A stretch of DNA of 64,000 nt from NCBI RefSeq assembly GCF_004377485.1, contig NZ_SNTY01000085.1:1-64000 (forward strand). The letters are read 5' to 3'. The stretch is from Alkanindiges illinoisensis (GTDB lineage: Bacteria > Pseudomonadota > Gammaproteobacteria > Pseudomonadales > Moraxellaceae). Below, piece by piece: positions 23,375 through 30,161 of this stretch (its first letter is position 1; every line of letters starts with the position of its first letter). Made by a program: the position numbers and the translations under genes. The notes below the pieces were generated by a model, which made no database searches, was not told the DNA's origin, and was given only the letters and a program-made list of their open reading frames with translations.

Positions 23375-23593
23375 TTTCTGCTTGATGTCAGGTTCTGGGT
23401 GTTCAGCATTTTTAATCTGCTTTTCCTGCCATGCAGTAATATCGGATTCTAGCCAGCCTACTGCACGGCCACCCAGCTGGTAATTTTTTGGAAAATCGCC
23501 AGTTTCCATATCATCATAAATTTTTGATTTCTTGATGCCACAGCGTTCAATGACATCAGGCAACCTCAGGTATTTAAGCGCTACCGCTCCCAT
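23366..23593 (-). CDS. AlpA-like regulator, probable excisionase
   Basis: A 75-aa protein with the AlpA/MerR-like pattern YLRLPDVIERCGIKKSKIYD followed by GDFPKNYQLGGRAVGWLESD and a helix with WQEKQ. AlpA-type proteins act as excisionases or integrase regulators and often lie beside P4-type integrases, as here. It is the last gene of the leftward early operon and is convergent with the integrase. A GGAGGTAA lies just before its start. Confidence 0.85.
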   Translation of the reverse strand: MGAVALKYLRLPDVIERCGIKKSKIYDDMETGDFPKNYQLGGRAVGWLESDITAWQEKQIKNAEHPEPDIKQKSN

Positions 23594-23657
23594 ATTATTT
23601 ACCTCCTAATCACATCCTATTTTGGCAAAGGATGCCCCGCCGTAGCAGGGCGGGTTA

Positions 23658-24815
23658 TTAAGCATTTAATTCATTCAGGCGCTTGTCGTAAACATCCCAC
23701 ATAGCCTGCTGGATGGCCGGGTCTAAAAACTCAATTTCAGTAGATAGTTCGCCCAGCACATCAGAGTCGTTACAAGCTTCCATACGAGCCTTTAACGATA
23801 GTTTTTCAGTAGTGGTAGGTTGTGCAGCAGCGTTCATCAGTTCGCTGGTGCGCTTTTCCCGTGCGCTCACGATAGTTTCAATGTCACTATCATTTAGTCC
23901 ATTCGTGTAACGCTGTATCATTCTGACATCAGCCGCACTATTTGCCCTGGCGATTGATTCCAGCAGTTTTGCTACGCGCTCAGGATCACCCGCCGCTTGC
24001 GCCTGTTCTGGTTCATCGTCAAACATTCCAGCAGGCTCTGGCTTGGGTTCTGGTGTGGCCTTGGCGGTTTTGGCAGGCTTAGTTTTTTCAGGTGCTGGTT
24101 CTGCAGCAGATTCCACAACAACGGTTTCAGGCTTTGCGGTACGTGCTGGGCGTGAGTTGCGGATGTTATCAACAGTTTTTTCTACTTTTTCCACAAGCTG
24201 CTCGGACTGTGGTGTCACATCAACCAGATGTGTGTCCTGCACTTCCTCGGCAGTATGCAAGCCCATAGCCAACTCAGGCGCATAGGCACGCACCAGCCAG
24301 CTTGCAGCGCGATACATCAGCATTTGCTGTGGCATAGTTTTCCACTTGCTACCGCCTTTGCCATACCAGCCTTCAGCCTTGGCTAATGCAATAGTAATGT
24401 CACTGCCTGTAATTTTCTCACCCGTTGCAATCTCAGTAGCGTAGGCACGGCAGCCCCAAGTGTCGGTACCCTGTTCACCAAAAAATTCATAACGCAGGGC
24501 AGAGAAGCGGCCGCAGGCGTTAAAGGTGGCAATTAAGAACTGGCTGGACCAGGTAGGGCGATTATGCACAATCACAAGGTTTTGCATCACCATCAGCGGA
24601 TCGGCGCCGATGCGGCAGGCCATGTTTAAAGCGACTACGCAATTGGCAACATTGCCCTGGTATTCTTTTGGCACCAGACCAGAGCTAGCCAGCAGTTTTC
24701 CGGCACGCTGGGCCAGATCAAAGCTGTCACTGTTGGTCATACCAACTTGAGTATTACGTGGAGCAACAGCACGATTGGCGCGGATTTCTTCGGTTGTCAT
24801 TACTTGTGCGGTCAT
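23658..24815 (-). CDS. recT: RecT-family single-strand annealing protein
   Basis: A 385-aa recombinase. Residues ~20-205 contain the RecT core: CVVALNMACRIGADPLMVMQ, IVHNRPTWSSQFLIATFNAC, TDTWGCRAYATEIATGE and KAEGWYGKGGSKWKTMPQQM. The C-terminal half is a flexible Ala/Pro/Glu linker and a helical tail. RecT anneals complementary single strands made by the partner exonuclease encoded just upstream. It is in the leftward operon controlled by the PL-like promoter near 26270. Confidence 0.92.
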   Translation of the reverse strand: MTAQVMTTEEIRANRAVAPRNTQVGMTNSDSFDLAQRAGKLLASSGLVPKEYQGNVANCVVALNMACRIGADPLMVMQNLVIVHNRPTWSSQFLIATFNACGRFSALRYEFFGEQGTDTWGCRAYATEIATGEKITGSDITIALAKAEGWYGKGGSKWKTMPQQMLMYRAASWLVRAYAPELAMGLHTAEEVQDTHLVDVTPQSEQLVEKVEKTVDNIRNSRPARTAKPETVVVESAAEPAPEKTKPAKTAKATPEPKPEPAGMFDDEPEQAQAAGDPERVAKLLESIARANSAADVRMIQRYTNGLNDSDIETIVSAREKRTSELMNAAAQPTTTEKLSLKARMEACNDSDVLGELSTEIEFLDPAIQQAMWDVYDKRLNELNA

Positions 24816-24828
24816 GATTTCTTATTCC

Positions 24829-25629
24829 TTATTTGCGAAATGGGCAAGTTTGATGCGCAGGGCAAAACTTTGCACTGCACAGGGTTGATTTTGGGTTGCC
24901 GTAGAACAGGCCATTTTTGAGGATCTGGCCAGCGTGATGCAGTAGACCATGACGGTCATCAGAGCCTAGGAGCGCGTCCATCGGGTCGGGAATTTCACCC
25001 ACACCTGCATGTTGTCCTTTGGCAGTTTTGCCTGTGGTTAGGCCATAGATACGGGCAGGGGCAAGCAATTGCTCATTTAAGGCATGTTCGGCGAGCAAGG
25101 TATAAACACCCATTTGTACGCCATGGCCAGCCGTTTTAACCGTACCATCAGCAGAGCAAGCTGTTTTGCCTGTCTTAATGTCGCCAATACCCAGTTGCCC
25201 GTTGTCGTGCTGATAAATGCGGTCAATAGTTCCAGTTAAGGTAATACCAATATCAGCCAGCGTTAGCGCCTCGGCCCTCACCTCAACACCGATATAGTGC
25301 TGAGTGCCTGCAATATCGCTGATGTACTTGCGGATCAGGGCGCGGCCTGTGGTTTCTGCGGTTTGCTGGTCGGTGTCCGTCCAGTCCACATCCTCATTCG
25401 GGTTCCAGATGGCATCTACCAGCACGGTGTCACAGTCGTCCAGTGAAACTGTGGTTTCATTCATTACTGCATAGTCATGCAGCGTAGTGGCTTCGTGAAT
25501 TGCAGTGCCCATACGGCCAGCACCACCAATGGGCAAACGGCGGCCCAGTACGTTTTTGGTTTCCCAGCGTGCCGGGCAGTCAAATAGCTCACTAAGGGAA
25601 CTTGCGCGGATAGAAAATGGTGCGTTCAT
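24829..25629 (-). CDS. RecB-type PD-(D/E)XK exonuclease with 4-Cys cluster
   Basis: A 266-aa nuclease of the Cas4/RecB type. Cys18 (LFDCPARW) and Cys251, Cys256 and Cys262 (CSAKFCPAHQTCPFRK) form the Fe-S cluster arrangement of Cas4 and AddB. The active site has Asp in GTIDRIY, DIKTGK, and Gln in GVQMGVYTLL. Paired with RecT, it should resect double-strand ends for phage recombination. Its stop lies 13 bp from recT and its start shares a base with the preceding gene's stop. No adaptation genes are nearby, so it is not a CRISPR Cas4. Confidence 0.88.
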   Translation of the reverse strand: MNAPFSIRASSLSELFDCPARWETKNVLGRRLPIGGAGRMGTAIHEATTLHDYAVMNETTVSLDDCDTVLVDAIWNPNEDVDWTDTDQQTAETTGRALIRKYISDIAGTQHYIGVEVRAEALTLADIGITLTGTIDRIYQHDNGQLGIGDIKTGKTACSADGTVKTAGHGVQMGVYTLLAEHALNEQLLAPARIYGLTTGKTAKGQHAGVGEIPDPMDALLGSDDRHGLLHHAGQILKNGLFYGNPKSTLCSAKFCPAHQTCPFRK

Positions 25630-25946
25630 CAGTGTTCATCCTCCCACTGAAGAAATTCAGCCTCGCTAACTTCTTCACCATTAACGAAAAACTTGTCTGC
25701 TAGATGCGCGCCCTCGTTACTGCTTTCTAACGCATCAACCTCAGTAGCTGCCTCATCAGATAGTCGCTCAGTAACGTCAACCATCTGTTGCAGAGAGATA
25801 GTTTGAGGTTCTGGCTCATCTTTATCTGGTGATTGAAATTGCACTTTGATATCAGAAATATCAATGCCATTGCCTTCAAGGACTTTCGCTAGACTGCCAA
25901 TGGTCATTTGTGAAAATGACAAATATGCTTTGATCTTTTCCATCAT
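25629..25946 (-). CDS. Early acidic protein of unknown function
   Basis: A 105-aa acidic protein. The start at 25946 (MMEKIKAYLSFSQM) is chosen because it overlaps the stop of the previous gene (ATGA) and has TGGGGTG upstream; a longer frame to 26036 would overlap that gene. Helical N-terminus with SQMTIGSLAKVLEGNGIDIS, then an acidic tail ending in EVSEAEFLQWEDEH. No known family recognised. Confidence 0.6.
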   Translation of the reverse strand: MMEKIKAYLSFSQMTIGSLAKVLEGNGIDISDIKVQFQSPDKDEPEPQTISLQQMVDVTERLSDEAATEVDALESSNEGAHLADKFFVNGEEVSEAEFLQWEDEH

Positions 25947-26167
25947 CACACCCCACTGGCCGAAGCAATCAGATATTGGAAAAAGCTGACGATGATAAAA
26001 ACCAACATCAGCAGACCGACAAAGCTTAAAGCCCAATCCGCAAATTTTTCACGGTGAGTTGAGTTGCCAAGCTGCGGTGTCATTTTGTCCAGCTCATTGA
26101 GGCTAGGCACTGGTGTCACAGCGGGCGCTTGCTCGCTCTTGGTGACAAATTCTTGCATTGCTGACAT
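25946..26167 (-). CDS. Small tail-anchored membrane protein, first early gene
   Basis: A 73-aa protein starting at ATG 26167 after GGAG. Residues 1-45 are polar; residues ~46-68 (WALSFVGLLMLVFIIVSFFQ) form one membrane helix near the C-terminus. It is the first gene after the leftward early promoter, about 90 bp downstream, where lambda phages often place host-takeover or exclusion functions. The longer frame to 26287 would include the promoter and is rejected. Confidence 0.55.
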   Translation of the reverse strand: MSAMQEFVTKSEQAPAVTPVPSLNELDKMTPQLGNSTHREKFADWALSFVGLLMLVFIIVSFFQYLIASASGV

Positions 26168-26258
26168 AATGTTTTTACTCCAGCTGGTTGGGGTCTGGCC
26201 TCCGGTAGTTGCTGCTACGCGGGGGCTTCTTTTTGCCTTTATATTGGCTTGTTGAACT

Positions 26259-26308
26259 AATGTAAGATAACTTATTTTTACTGTCAAGAATATTTATAAG
26301 TTTTCTTA
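26259..26308 (-). promoter_or_regulatory. Leftward early promoter with two CI/Cro operators (PL/OL)
   Basis: On the minus strand TTGACA (26282-26287) and TACATT (26259-26264) are separated by 17 bp, a strong sigma-70 promoter. TAAG-N4-CTTA palindromes lie at 26263-26274, in the spacer and -10, and at 26297-26308, upstream. The same palindrome occurs three times between cI and cro. Binding at the first would block polymerase. The promoter drives the genes from 26167 down to 23366. Confidence 0.85.
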
Positions 26309-26322
26309 TTTTTCTGCTATAT

Positions 26323-26352
26323 TAAAAAAAGAAACCCAGCGCGTGGCTGGGT
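26323..26352 (-). terminator. Terminator of the cI operon, second
   Basis: Leftward, ACCCAGC pairs with GCTGGGT (26334-26340 and 26346-26352 on the plus strand) around five bases and is followed by TTTC and seven T residues. It ends the immunity operon just before the OL/PL region. Confidence 0.85.
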
Positions 26353-26361
26353 ATAGGCAAT

Positions 26362-26382
26362 AAAAAACCCGCACGGGGCGGG
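26362..26382 (-). terminator. Terminator of the cI operon, first
   Basis: Leftward, CCCGC pairs with GCGGG around five bases, then six T residues (A residues at 26362-26367). Two terminators in tandem shield the PL region from immunity-operon transcripts. Confidence 0.8.
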
Positions 26383-26406
26383 CTGGGGATGGCTTTGAGA
26401 TCGCAA

Positions 26407-27336
26407 CTAACCAATGGGCGTTTCGTAAATGTCTTCTAAAGATATCAAGGTAAATTTGGGTCGACTATTACCCACGCGTGTTATAGTTAATTGAATAGTG
26501 ACTGGCTTTAATAACCATTCTTTATTAATTATTTCTGGATTTAAAATATCTCCGTCAATTTTACCTTTAATTAACTCGTTATCTATTGAAGTTCGAAATT
26601 CAAAAGTGCGACTTACGGGTAAGACGCCTTCAAATTTCCCAGTGAAAGGTACTCGTTCTTCATGGATATTATCGTCCTTTAAGCGGAAGACTGCCTTTTC
26701 CAGTTGTTGACGATCAGAAAATCTAAAAAAATGATTATTAAACTCAAGACCACACCAAGAATCCTGGTCATTAAGAAAACCAAGAAAATCGTGAACTTTT
26801 TTTATAGCTCTAGGGTTTACTTCATCTACGATATCGCTTAACTGGTCATCTGTGCCCGTAGCTGCTACCTCAAAGAGCTTTTGCGCTTCCTCAATAGCTT
26901 TCTCAACAATTGATGGGTTAGGACATAAGTCTGTCTCATCGGCCTTAGGAAGCTCGAATTCGAAACCGAAAGAACCTATAGCTGTATTGGTAATCATGAG
27001 CTGGTTGAATTGACTATCAGGTATCGGCCCCATGGAGTGCAGAACATTTTCAAAACTAGCAGATAGGGTGCTGATAGCTTCAGAGAATAGATAGGTGGCC
27101 TTGGCAGCAAAACGTGCAGAAATAGCTTCGCTTCCATGTACTGGGCTACCTCGGAAAGTTAATTTGGCCTTTTTGTTGATGTGATAGGGATTAACTGCAT
27201 TAAGTTCTTCTTGAACTTTTCCCAATCTGTATTCCAGGCCAATCCGATCAATGACGTTTTCTTCAGGTATCTGACTTAAAAGCGTTTTTAGAGCATCTAC
27301 TTCGGAAAATAGGCGGGTGTATTGATTAGCATTCAT
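26407..27336 (-). CDS. Unknown partner protein in the rexAB position
   Basis: A 309-aa protein of unrecognised family. It begins with a helical ~75 residues (FSEVDALKTLLSQIPEENVI), contains a small-residue-rich segment (TNTAIGSFGFEFELPKADET) and ends in beta-rich sequence (TIQLTITRVGNSRPKFTLIS). The start overlaps the nucleotidyltransferase-like gene by 11 bases and has a perfect GGAGGAG upstream. Together the two genes follow cI and stop at tandem terminators, so they should be expressed in the lysogen. A toxin, sensor or exclusion role is plausible. Confidence 0.6.
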   Translation of the reverse strand: MNANQYTRLFSEVDALKTLLSQIPEENVIDRIGLEYRLGKVQEELNAVNPYHINKKAKLTFRGSPVHGSEAISARFAAKATYLFSEAISTLSASFENVLHSMGPIPDSQFNQLMITNTAIGSFGFEFELPKADETDLCPNPSIVEKAIEEAQKLFEVAATGTDDQLSDIVDEVNPRAIKKVHDFLGFLNDQDSWCGLEFNNHFFRFSDRQQLEKAVFRLKDDNIHEERVPFTGKFEGVLPVSRTFEFRTSIDNELIKGKIDGDILNPEIINKEWLLKPVTIQLTITRVGNSRPKFTLISLEDIYETPIG

Positions 27337-27910
27337 TTACATCTCCTCCTATATCTGTAAGTAATTTTGAAGCTACGGCATCGTCACCAGGTGACAGTGG
27401 AACATGAAAAAACCCTTTCCACATATTATCACTTTTGCGATGAGACCACATGCTATACCAGTAGGAAATAGTATTAACAGAGTACGCTGTCAAACCTTGG
27501 CCCAATACCATTTGATATCCATCTACACTATATTTCTTCTTGGCTTCATGAGGTAAGAATAAATCGCCTGCTTTTGGCATGAAACTTCTTTGAGTCTCAC
27601 CGGGCGGCAATTCGAAGAATGTGACAGCATCAATGTCGTTAGGCGGCCTAGACTCTAAGGTTTCAATATCGGTCACGAAGCTTCCGTTAAGCCACTGAAA
27701 GCCTTCGATTACACCGGCTTTATAAAGCTCTTGCCTATAGTTTAGTAATCCCTTCAAGATATTGATGCGTGCATGCGTAGCCGCGAAAATATCTATAAAG
27801 GCTGGCATTGTGCAAACGTAAGGAGAACGTTGGAGACTAGATCCAGACTCTCCTGGAGCTATAGGGGGAATAACGCCCGCCATATCAAACAATTGAATTT
27901 TTTTAATCAT
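27326..27910 (-). CDS. Nucleotidyltransferase-like protein (DUF6932-type) in the rexAB position
   Basis: A 194-aa protein. GVIEGFQWLNGSFV around residues 67-79 followed by PPNDIDAVTFFE (Asp92, Asp94) is the GS-x(n)-DxD signature of nucleotidyltransferase folds, as in the DUF6932-type family. Such small enzymes in antitoxin or defence modules add nucleotides to RNA or proteins, often with a partner encoded beside them. It begins 16 bp after cI and shares its direction, so the cI maintenance transcript probably includes it. Confidence 0.65.
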   Translation of the reverse strand: MIKKIQLFDMAGVIPPIAPGESGSSLQRSPYVCTMPAFIDIFAATHARINILKGLLNYRQELYKAGVIEGFQWLNGSFVTDIETLESRPPNDIDAVTFFELPPGETQRSFMPKAGDLFLPHEAKKKYSVDGYQMVLGQGLTAYSVNTISYWYSMWSHRKSDNMWKGFFHVPLSPGDDAVASKLLTDIGGDVNEC

Positions 27911-27926
27911 TTCTTACTACGCTTCT

Positions 27927-28634
27927 TCAAAAAATCGTATACCGCCCCACGACCTTACCCACCAGCCTGCAGTTATGATCCACTGGCATGATCTTTTCAT
28001 GCCAGTTCGGATTTAACGCCCGTAAGTAATAACGACCACTTTCCACCACCAGTTCTTTAAACGTTGCCTCACAGTCACCGTCGCAGGCCATCACCACCAG
28101 ATCCCCAGTATTTAGCTCATCAATCTGGAAGGTAGGATTAACGTATATCCGATCATCAGGTTTAAACATCGGCTCCATGGACACGCCTTTAACGATCAAG
28201 CCAAAGCCGTTTTTACCGGCCCTAGGGTCATAAGGCAGCCATTCGATGATGTTGGATAAATCAGAGGCCATTACTGGTGTCCAGTCCCCAGCCTGCACCC
28301 ATGAGATTACCGGCATAGATGCGGGTGGCATATCAATAAGCTCGGTGCCAGTTGGTGGCAAAAAAGCTTTGCTGTTCCACTGATCTGGCGATTGTCCGGA
28401 TTGAAATTGTTGTTGTGATTTAGGGCGAATTCCACCATAAAGAATATAATCAGTCGTAACACCAAAATGATCTGCTATTGCTTTTAAAGGTGCAGCTTTT
28501 GGTAAATAGCCATCCTTCTCCCATTCCGTTACGGCTGGAGCACTTACATCTGCAATTTTAGCTAACTGGGCTTGAGTTAGCTTTTTCTCTTTTCTTAGCG
28601 CACGGATGCGCTGCCCCACAGTTTGATTTTCCAT
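27927..28634 (-). CDS. cI: CI-like repressor with S24 self-cleavage domain
   Basis: A 235-aa repressor. Residues ~5-65 are an XRE helix-turn-helix (RIRALRKEKKLTQAQLAKIA, SAPAVTEWEKDG). Residues ~110-230 are a LexA/S24 peptidase: the cleavage dipeptide Ala-Gly in VQAGDW, catalytic Ser in GVSMEP and Lys in TFKELV. It should hold the lysogenic state and be cleaved on RecA activation. It is divergent from the Cro-like gene, with three TAAG-N4-CTTA operators between; the first begins two bases before its start codon. Confidence 0.95.
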   Translation of the reverse strand: MENQTVGQRIRALRKEKKLTQAQLAKIADVSAPAVTEWEKDGYLPKAAPLKAIADHFGVTTDYILYGGIRPKSQQQFQSGQSPDQWNSKAFLPPTGTELIDMPPASMPVISWVQAGDWTPVMASDLSNIIEWLPYDPRAGKNGFGLIVKGVSMEPMFKPDDRIYVNPTFQIDELNTGDLVVMACDGDCEATFKELVVESGRYYLRALNPNWHEKIMPVDHNCRLVGKVVGRYTIF

Positions 28635-28635
28635 A

Positions 28636-28699
28636 TAAGTTATCTTACATGTTGCAAAAATAAGTTTTCTTTGATTTAATTAATAAGAAATCTTATTTT
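28636..28699 (+). promoter_or_regulatory. cI-cro operator region (OR) with rightward promoter
   Basis: Three related sites lie at 28636-28647 (TAAGTTATCTTA), 28661-28672 (TAAGTTTTCTTT) and 28684-28695 (TAAGAAATCTTA). A rightward promoter TTGATT (28671-28676), 17 bp, TATTTT (28694-28699) overlaps the last two. Three sites between repressor and cro, two at the other early promoter, mirror lambda OR and OL. Confidence 0.85.
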
Positions 28700-28711
28700 T
28701 GAGTTATAGTT

Positions 28712-28894
28712 ATGACCAAGCAAGAAGCATTTGACTTACTTAGCTGCAATGGAAAGGAGCTGGCTGCAAAGCTCGGTATTGAACCATCCGCTGTTTATCA
28801 ATGGCCAGAAACCCAAATCCCTTTAGCGCGTGAATATCAAATTCGTGATTTGGCAGCCGGAAAGCAGCCAATTACAAAACCAGCCACCAACTAA
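28712..28894 (+). CDS. cro: Cro-like DNA-binding protein
   Basis: A 60-aa protein divergent from cI, with a helix-turn-helix core ELAAKLGIEPSAVYQWPETQ. It begins 16 bp after the last operator. Cro-type proteins bind the same operators and turn off repressor and early synthesis during lytic growth. Length and position fit. Confidence 0.85.
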   Translation: MTKQEAFDLLSCNGKELAAKLGIEPSAVYQWPETQIPLAREYQIRDLAAGKQPITKPATN

Positions 28895-28936
28895 CCAACC
28901 ACCCAAAGGACTGGCCCAGATACCGGAATCACCACT

Positions 28937-29191
28937 ATGAGCCTTGAAAAGAAATCTACACATGTTCGCTTGTCCCCTGAAATTCATGAGCGTGCAAAAG
29001 TTTTAGCCAACATCAAGGGTAAGGACCTTGCCCAGTACCTTGCCTTTTTGCTTGAAAAAGAAATCGTGGGTGAGTGGCATGTTTTAAATTTACAGGCAAA
29101 GTCTTTTGAGCGCTTGGGAATAGGAGCTTTGGTGCGGGACTTGTCAACCGAGGTATGGGATGGCGAGGGATTGGCAGGGAATGAGCAATAA
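28937..29191 (+). CDS. Small ribbon-helix-helix-type protein
   Basis: An 84-aa protein with the CopG/Arc-like start KSTHVRLSPEIHERAKVLAN followed by helices (DLAQYLAFLLEKEIV). It is second in the rightward early operon and may regulate it. A 20-bp perfect palindrome lies just after the terminator that follows this gene. Fold from pattern only. Confidence 0.6.
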   Translation: MSLEKKSTHVRLSPEIHERAKVLANIKGKDLAQYLAFLLEKEIVGEWHVLNLQAKSFERLGIGALVRDLSTEVWDGEGLAGNEQ

Positions 29192-29196
29192 AAAAA

Positions 29197-29222
29197 CCCG
29201 ATTGCGCAAACAATCGGGTTTT
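29197..29222 (+). terminator. Terminator after the second rightward early gene (tR-like)
   Basis: CCCGATTG (29197-29204) pairs with CAATCGGG (29211-29218) and is flanked by AAAA and TTTT, so it may work on both strands. It lies at the position of lambda tR1 and would limit replication gene expression. Confidence 0.85.
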
Positions 29223-29226
29223 AGGT

Positions 29227-29246
29227 GTTCGTAATGAATTACGAAC
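29227..29246. promoter_or_regulatory. Perfect 20-bp palindrome before the replication genes
   Basis: GTTCGTAAT and ATTACGAAC surround GA. It follows the tR-like terminator and stands 29 bp before the 53-aa gene. With no T-run it is more likely an operator than a terminator. Confidence 0.6.
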
Positions 29247-29274
29247 TTAAATCAAGAAATAGGATTTAAACATC

Positions 29275-29436
29275 ATGATTAAAAATAGTCAACCGCCAAA
29301 AATTACTTATTCAAACAGTGATTTGGTTTTGCTTGAAGAAAATGAGCGCTTAAAAAGCTCACGTGACTTTTGGCGCTTTATGTTCTTTGCCGCCGTTTTT
29401 TGCTATGGCTTGGTTTTGTGGGGGCTGGGTGGATGA
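29275..29436 (+). CDS. 53-aa single-pass membrane protein
   Basis: A short ORF from ATG 29275 to TGA 29434-29436, preceded by TAGGAT at 29260-29265. The first ~30 residues are charged (SDLVLLEENERLKSSRDFWR), then a membrane segment (FMFFAAVFCYGLVLWGLGG) ends the protein. Its stop overlaps the next start (ATGA). It could be a small early membrane protein. The reading frame and coupling support translation. Confidence 0.5.
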   Translation: MIKNSQPPKITYSNSDLVLLEENERLKSSRDFWRFMFFAAVFCYGLVLWGLGG

Positions 29437-29612
29437 GCATAAACACGCATAGATGCCAAGGCCATCACCACAGCGCCAAGTTCGACAATATCCCTTTTGT
29501 CTGCTGCCAGCGCTGCAAGCACTACAGCACGGGTAAAGATGCACAACGGGCGCCGAGCTTGCTTAAAGAGTGGGTGGGTGGCATTTGTCCGAATGAGGAG
29601 CGCAAGTCATGA
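29433..29612 (+). CDS. Small Cys/His-rich protein
   Basis: A 59-aa protein starting at ATG 29433 within the end of the previous gene; the frame is open further upstream, but that part lies over the 53-aa gene. It has CQGHHHS, CCQRCKHY and CPNEER, a possible zinc site. The stop overlaps the next start at 29609 (ATGA). Function is unknown. Confidence 0.6.
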   Translation: MSINTHRCQGHHHSAKFDNIPFVCCQRCKHYSTGKDAQRAPSLLKEWVGGICPNEERKS

Positions 29613-30118
29613 AAACCTACTACATGACATGGGACATTATTGACATTACCGACAAAGTTTTGGCTGGCGAAATTGCCAATAGTTTTGAATTTTTCAAAGA
29701 CAACTTTGGCGGTAATTGCTTAGAGCTGTTTTATGACCGCAATGGCAAAAAGAAGCCTGCCAAGCGTCGCGGCTGGTCAGCGACAATCACAGTTGTCGCG
29801 GTTGGTGAAGGCGGCATAAAGCATGAGCTGGTTTTGGATTACACCCCAGACCGCAAAATGTTTTTAAAAGAGTTTATGGATGGCATTACGGGCTACTGGC
29901 TTGCCGAATGCGATGCAACCTTGCCTGATACCGACTGCGAAAGTGCTACAGCTTATGCGAGCTGCAAAGCCCCAGATGCATCACCAAAAACCAAGATCAA
30001 AAAACACAAGCAACCGATGCGCAAGGTTAAGCGGCAGTCCGAAGATACGGCATTTAATGCCGTTGCTGATGCATCCGCCAATCAGCCGCGCATTCGTGTG
30101 TCGCTGGAGGATTTGTAG
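29609..30118 (+). CDS. Early protein of unknown function
   Basis: A 169-aa protein. The N-terminal ~95 residues form a compact alpha/beta domain (TYYMTWDIIDITDKVLAGEI, then WSATITVVAVGEGGIKHELV); the rest is charged, Lys/Gln-rich and probably disordered, ending FRVSLEDL-like in RIRVSLEDL. Start coupled to the previous gene; 44 bp to the next start, over which a 14-codon frame (30121) ends in ATGA. Function unknown. Confidence 0.6.
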   Translation: MKTYYMTWDIIDITDKVLAGEIANSFEFFKDNFGGNCLELFYDRNGKKKPAKRRGWSATITVVAVGEGGIKHELVLDYTPDRKMFLKEFMDGITGYWLAECDATLPDTDCESATAYASCKAPDASPKTKIKKHKQPMRKVKRQSEDTAFNAVADASANQPRIRVSLEDL

Positions 30119-30161
30119 CCATGATCCACTATCAGTCACACACCAATTATGCGAGGGCGAA

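Noticed and set aside
23632-23653. GC-rich hairpin between the AlpA-like gene and recT as a terminator
   Set aside because: CCCGCC/GGCGGG pairs well but there is no T-run on either strand, and the genes on both sides are read as one operon.
24829-25629. Cas4-like nuclease as a sign of a CRISPR system
   Set aside because: It is the partner of RecT in a phage recombination operon; no Cas1, Cas2 or array is present.
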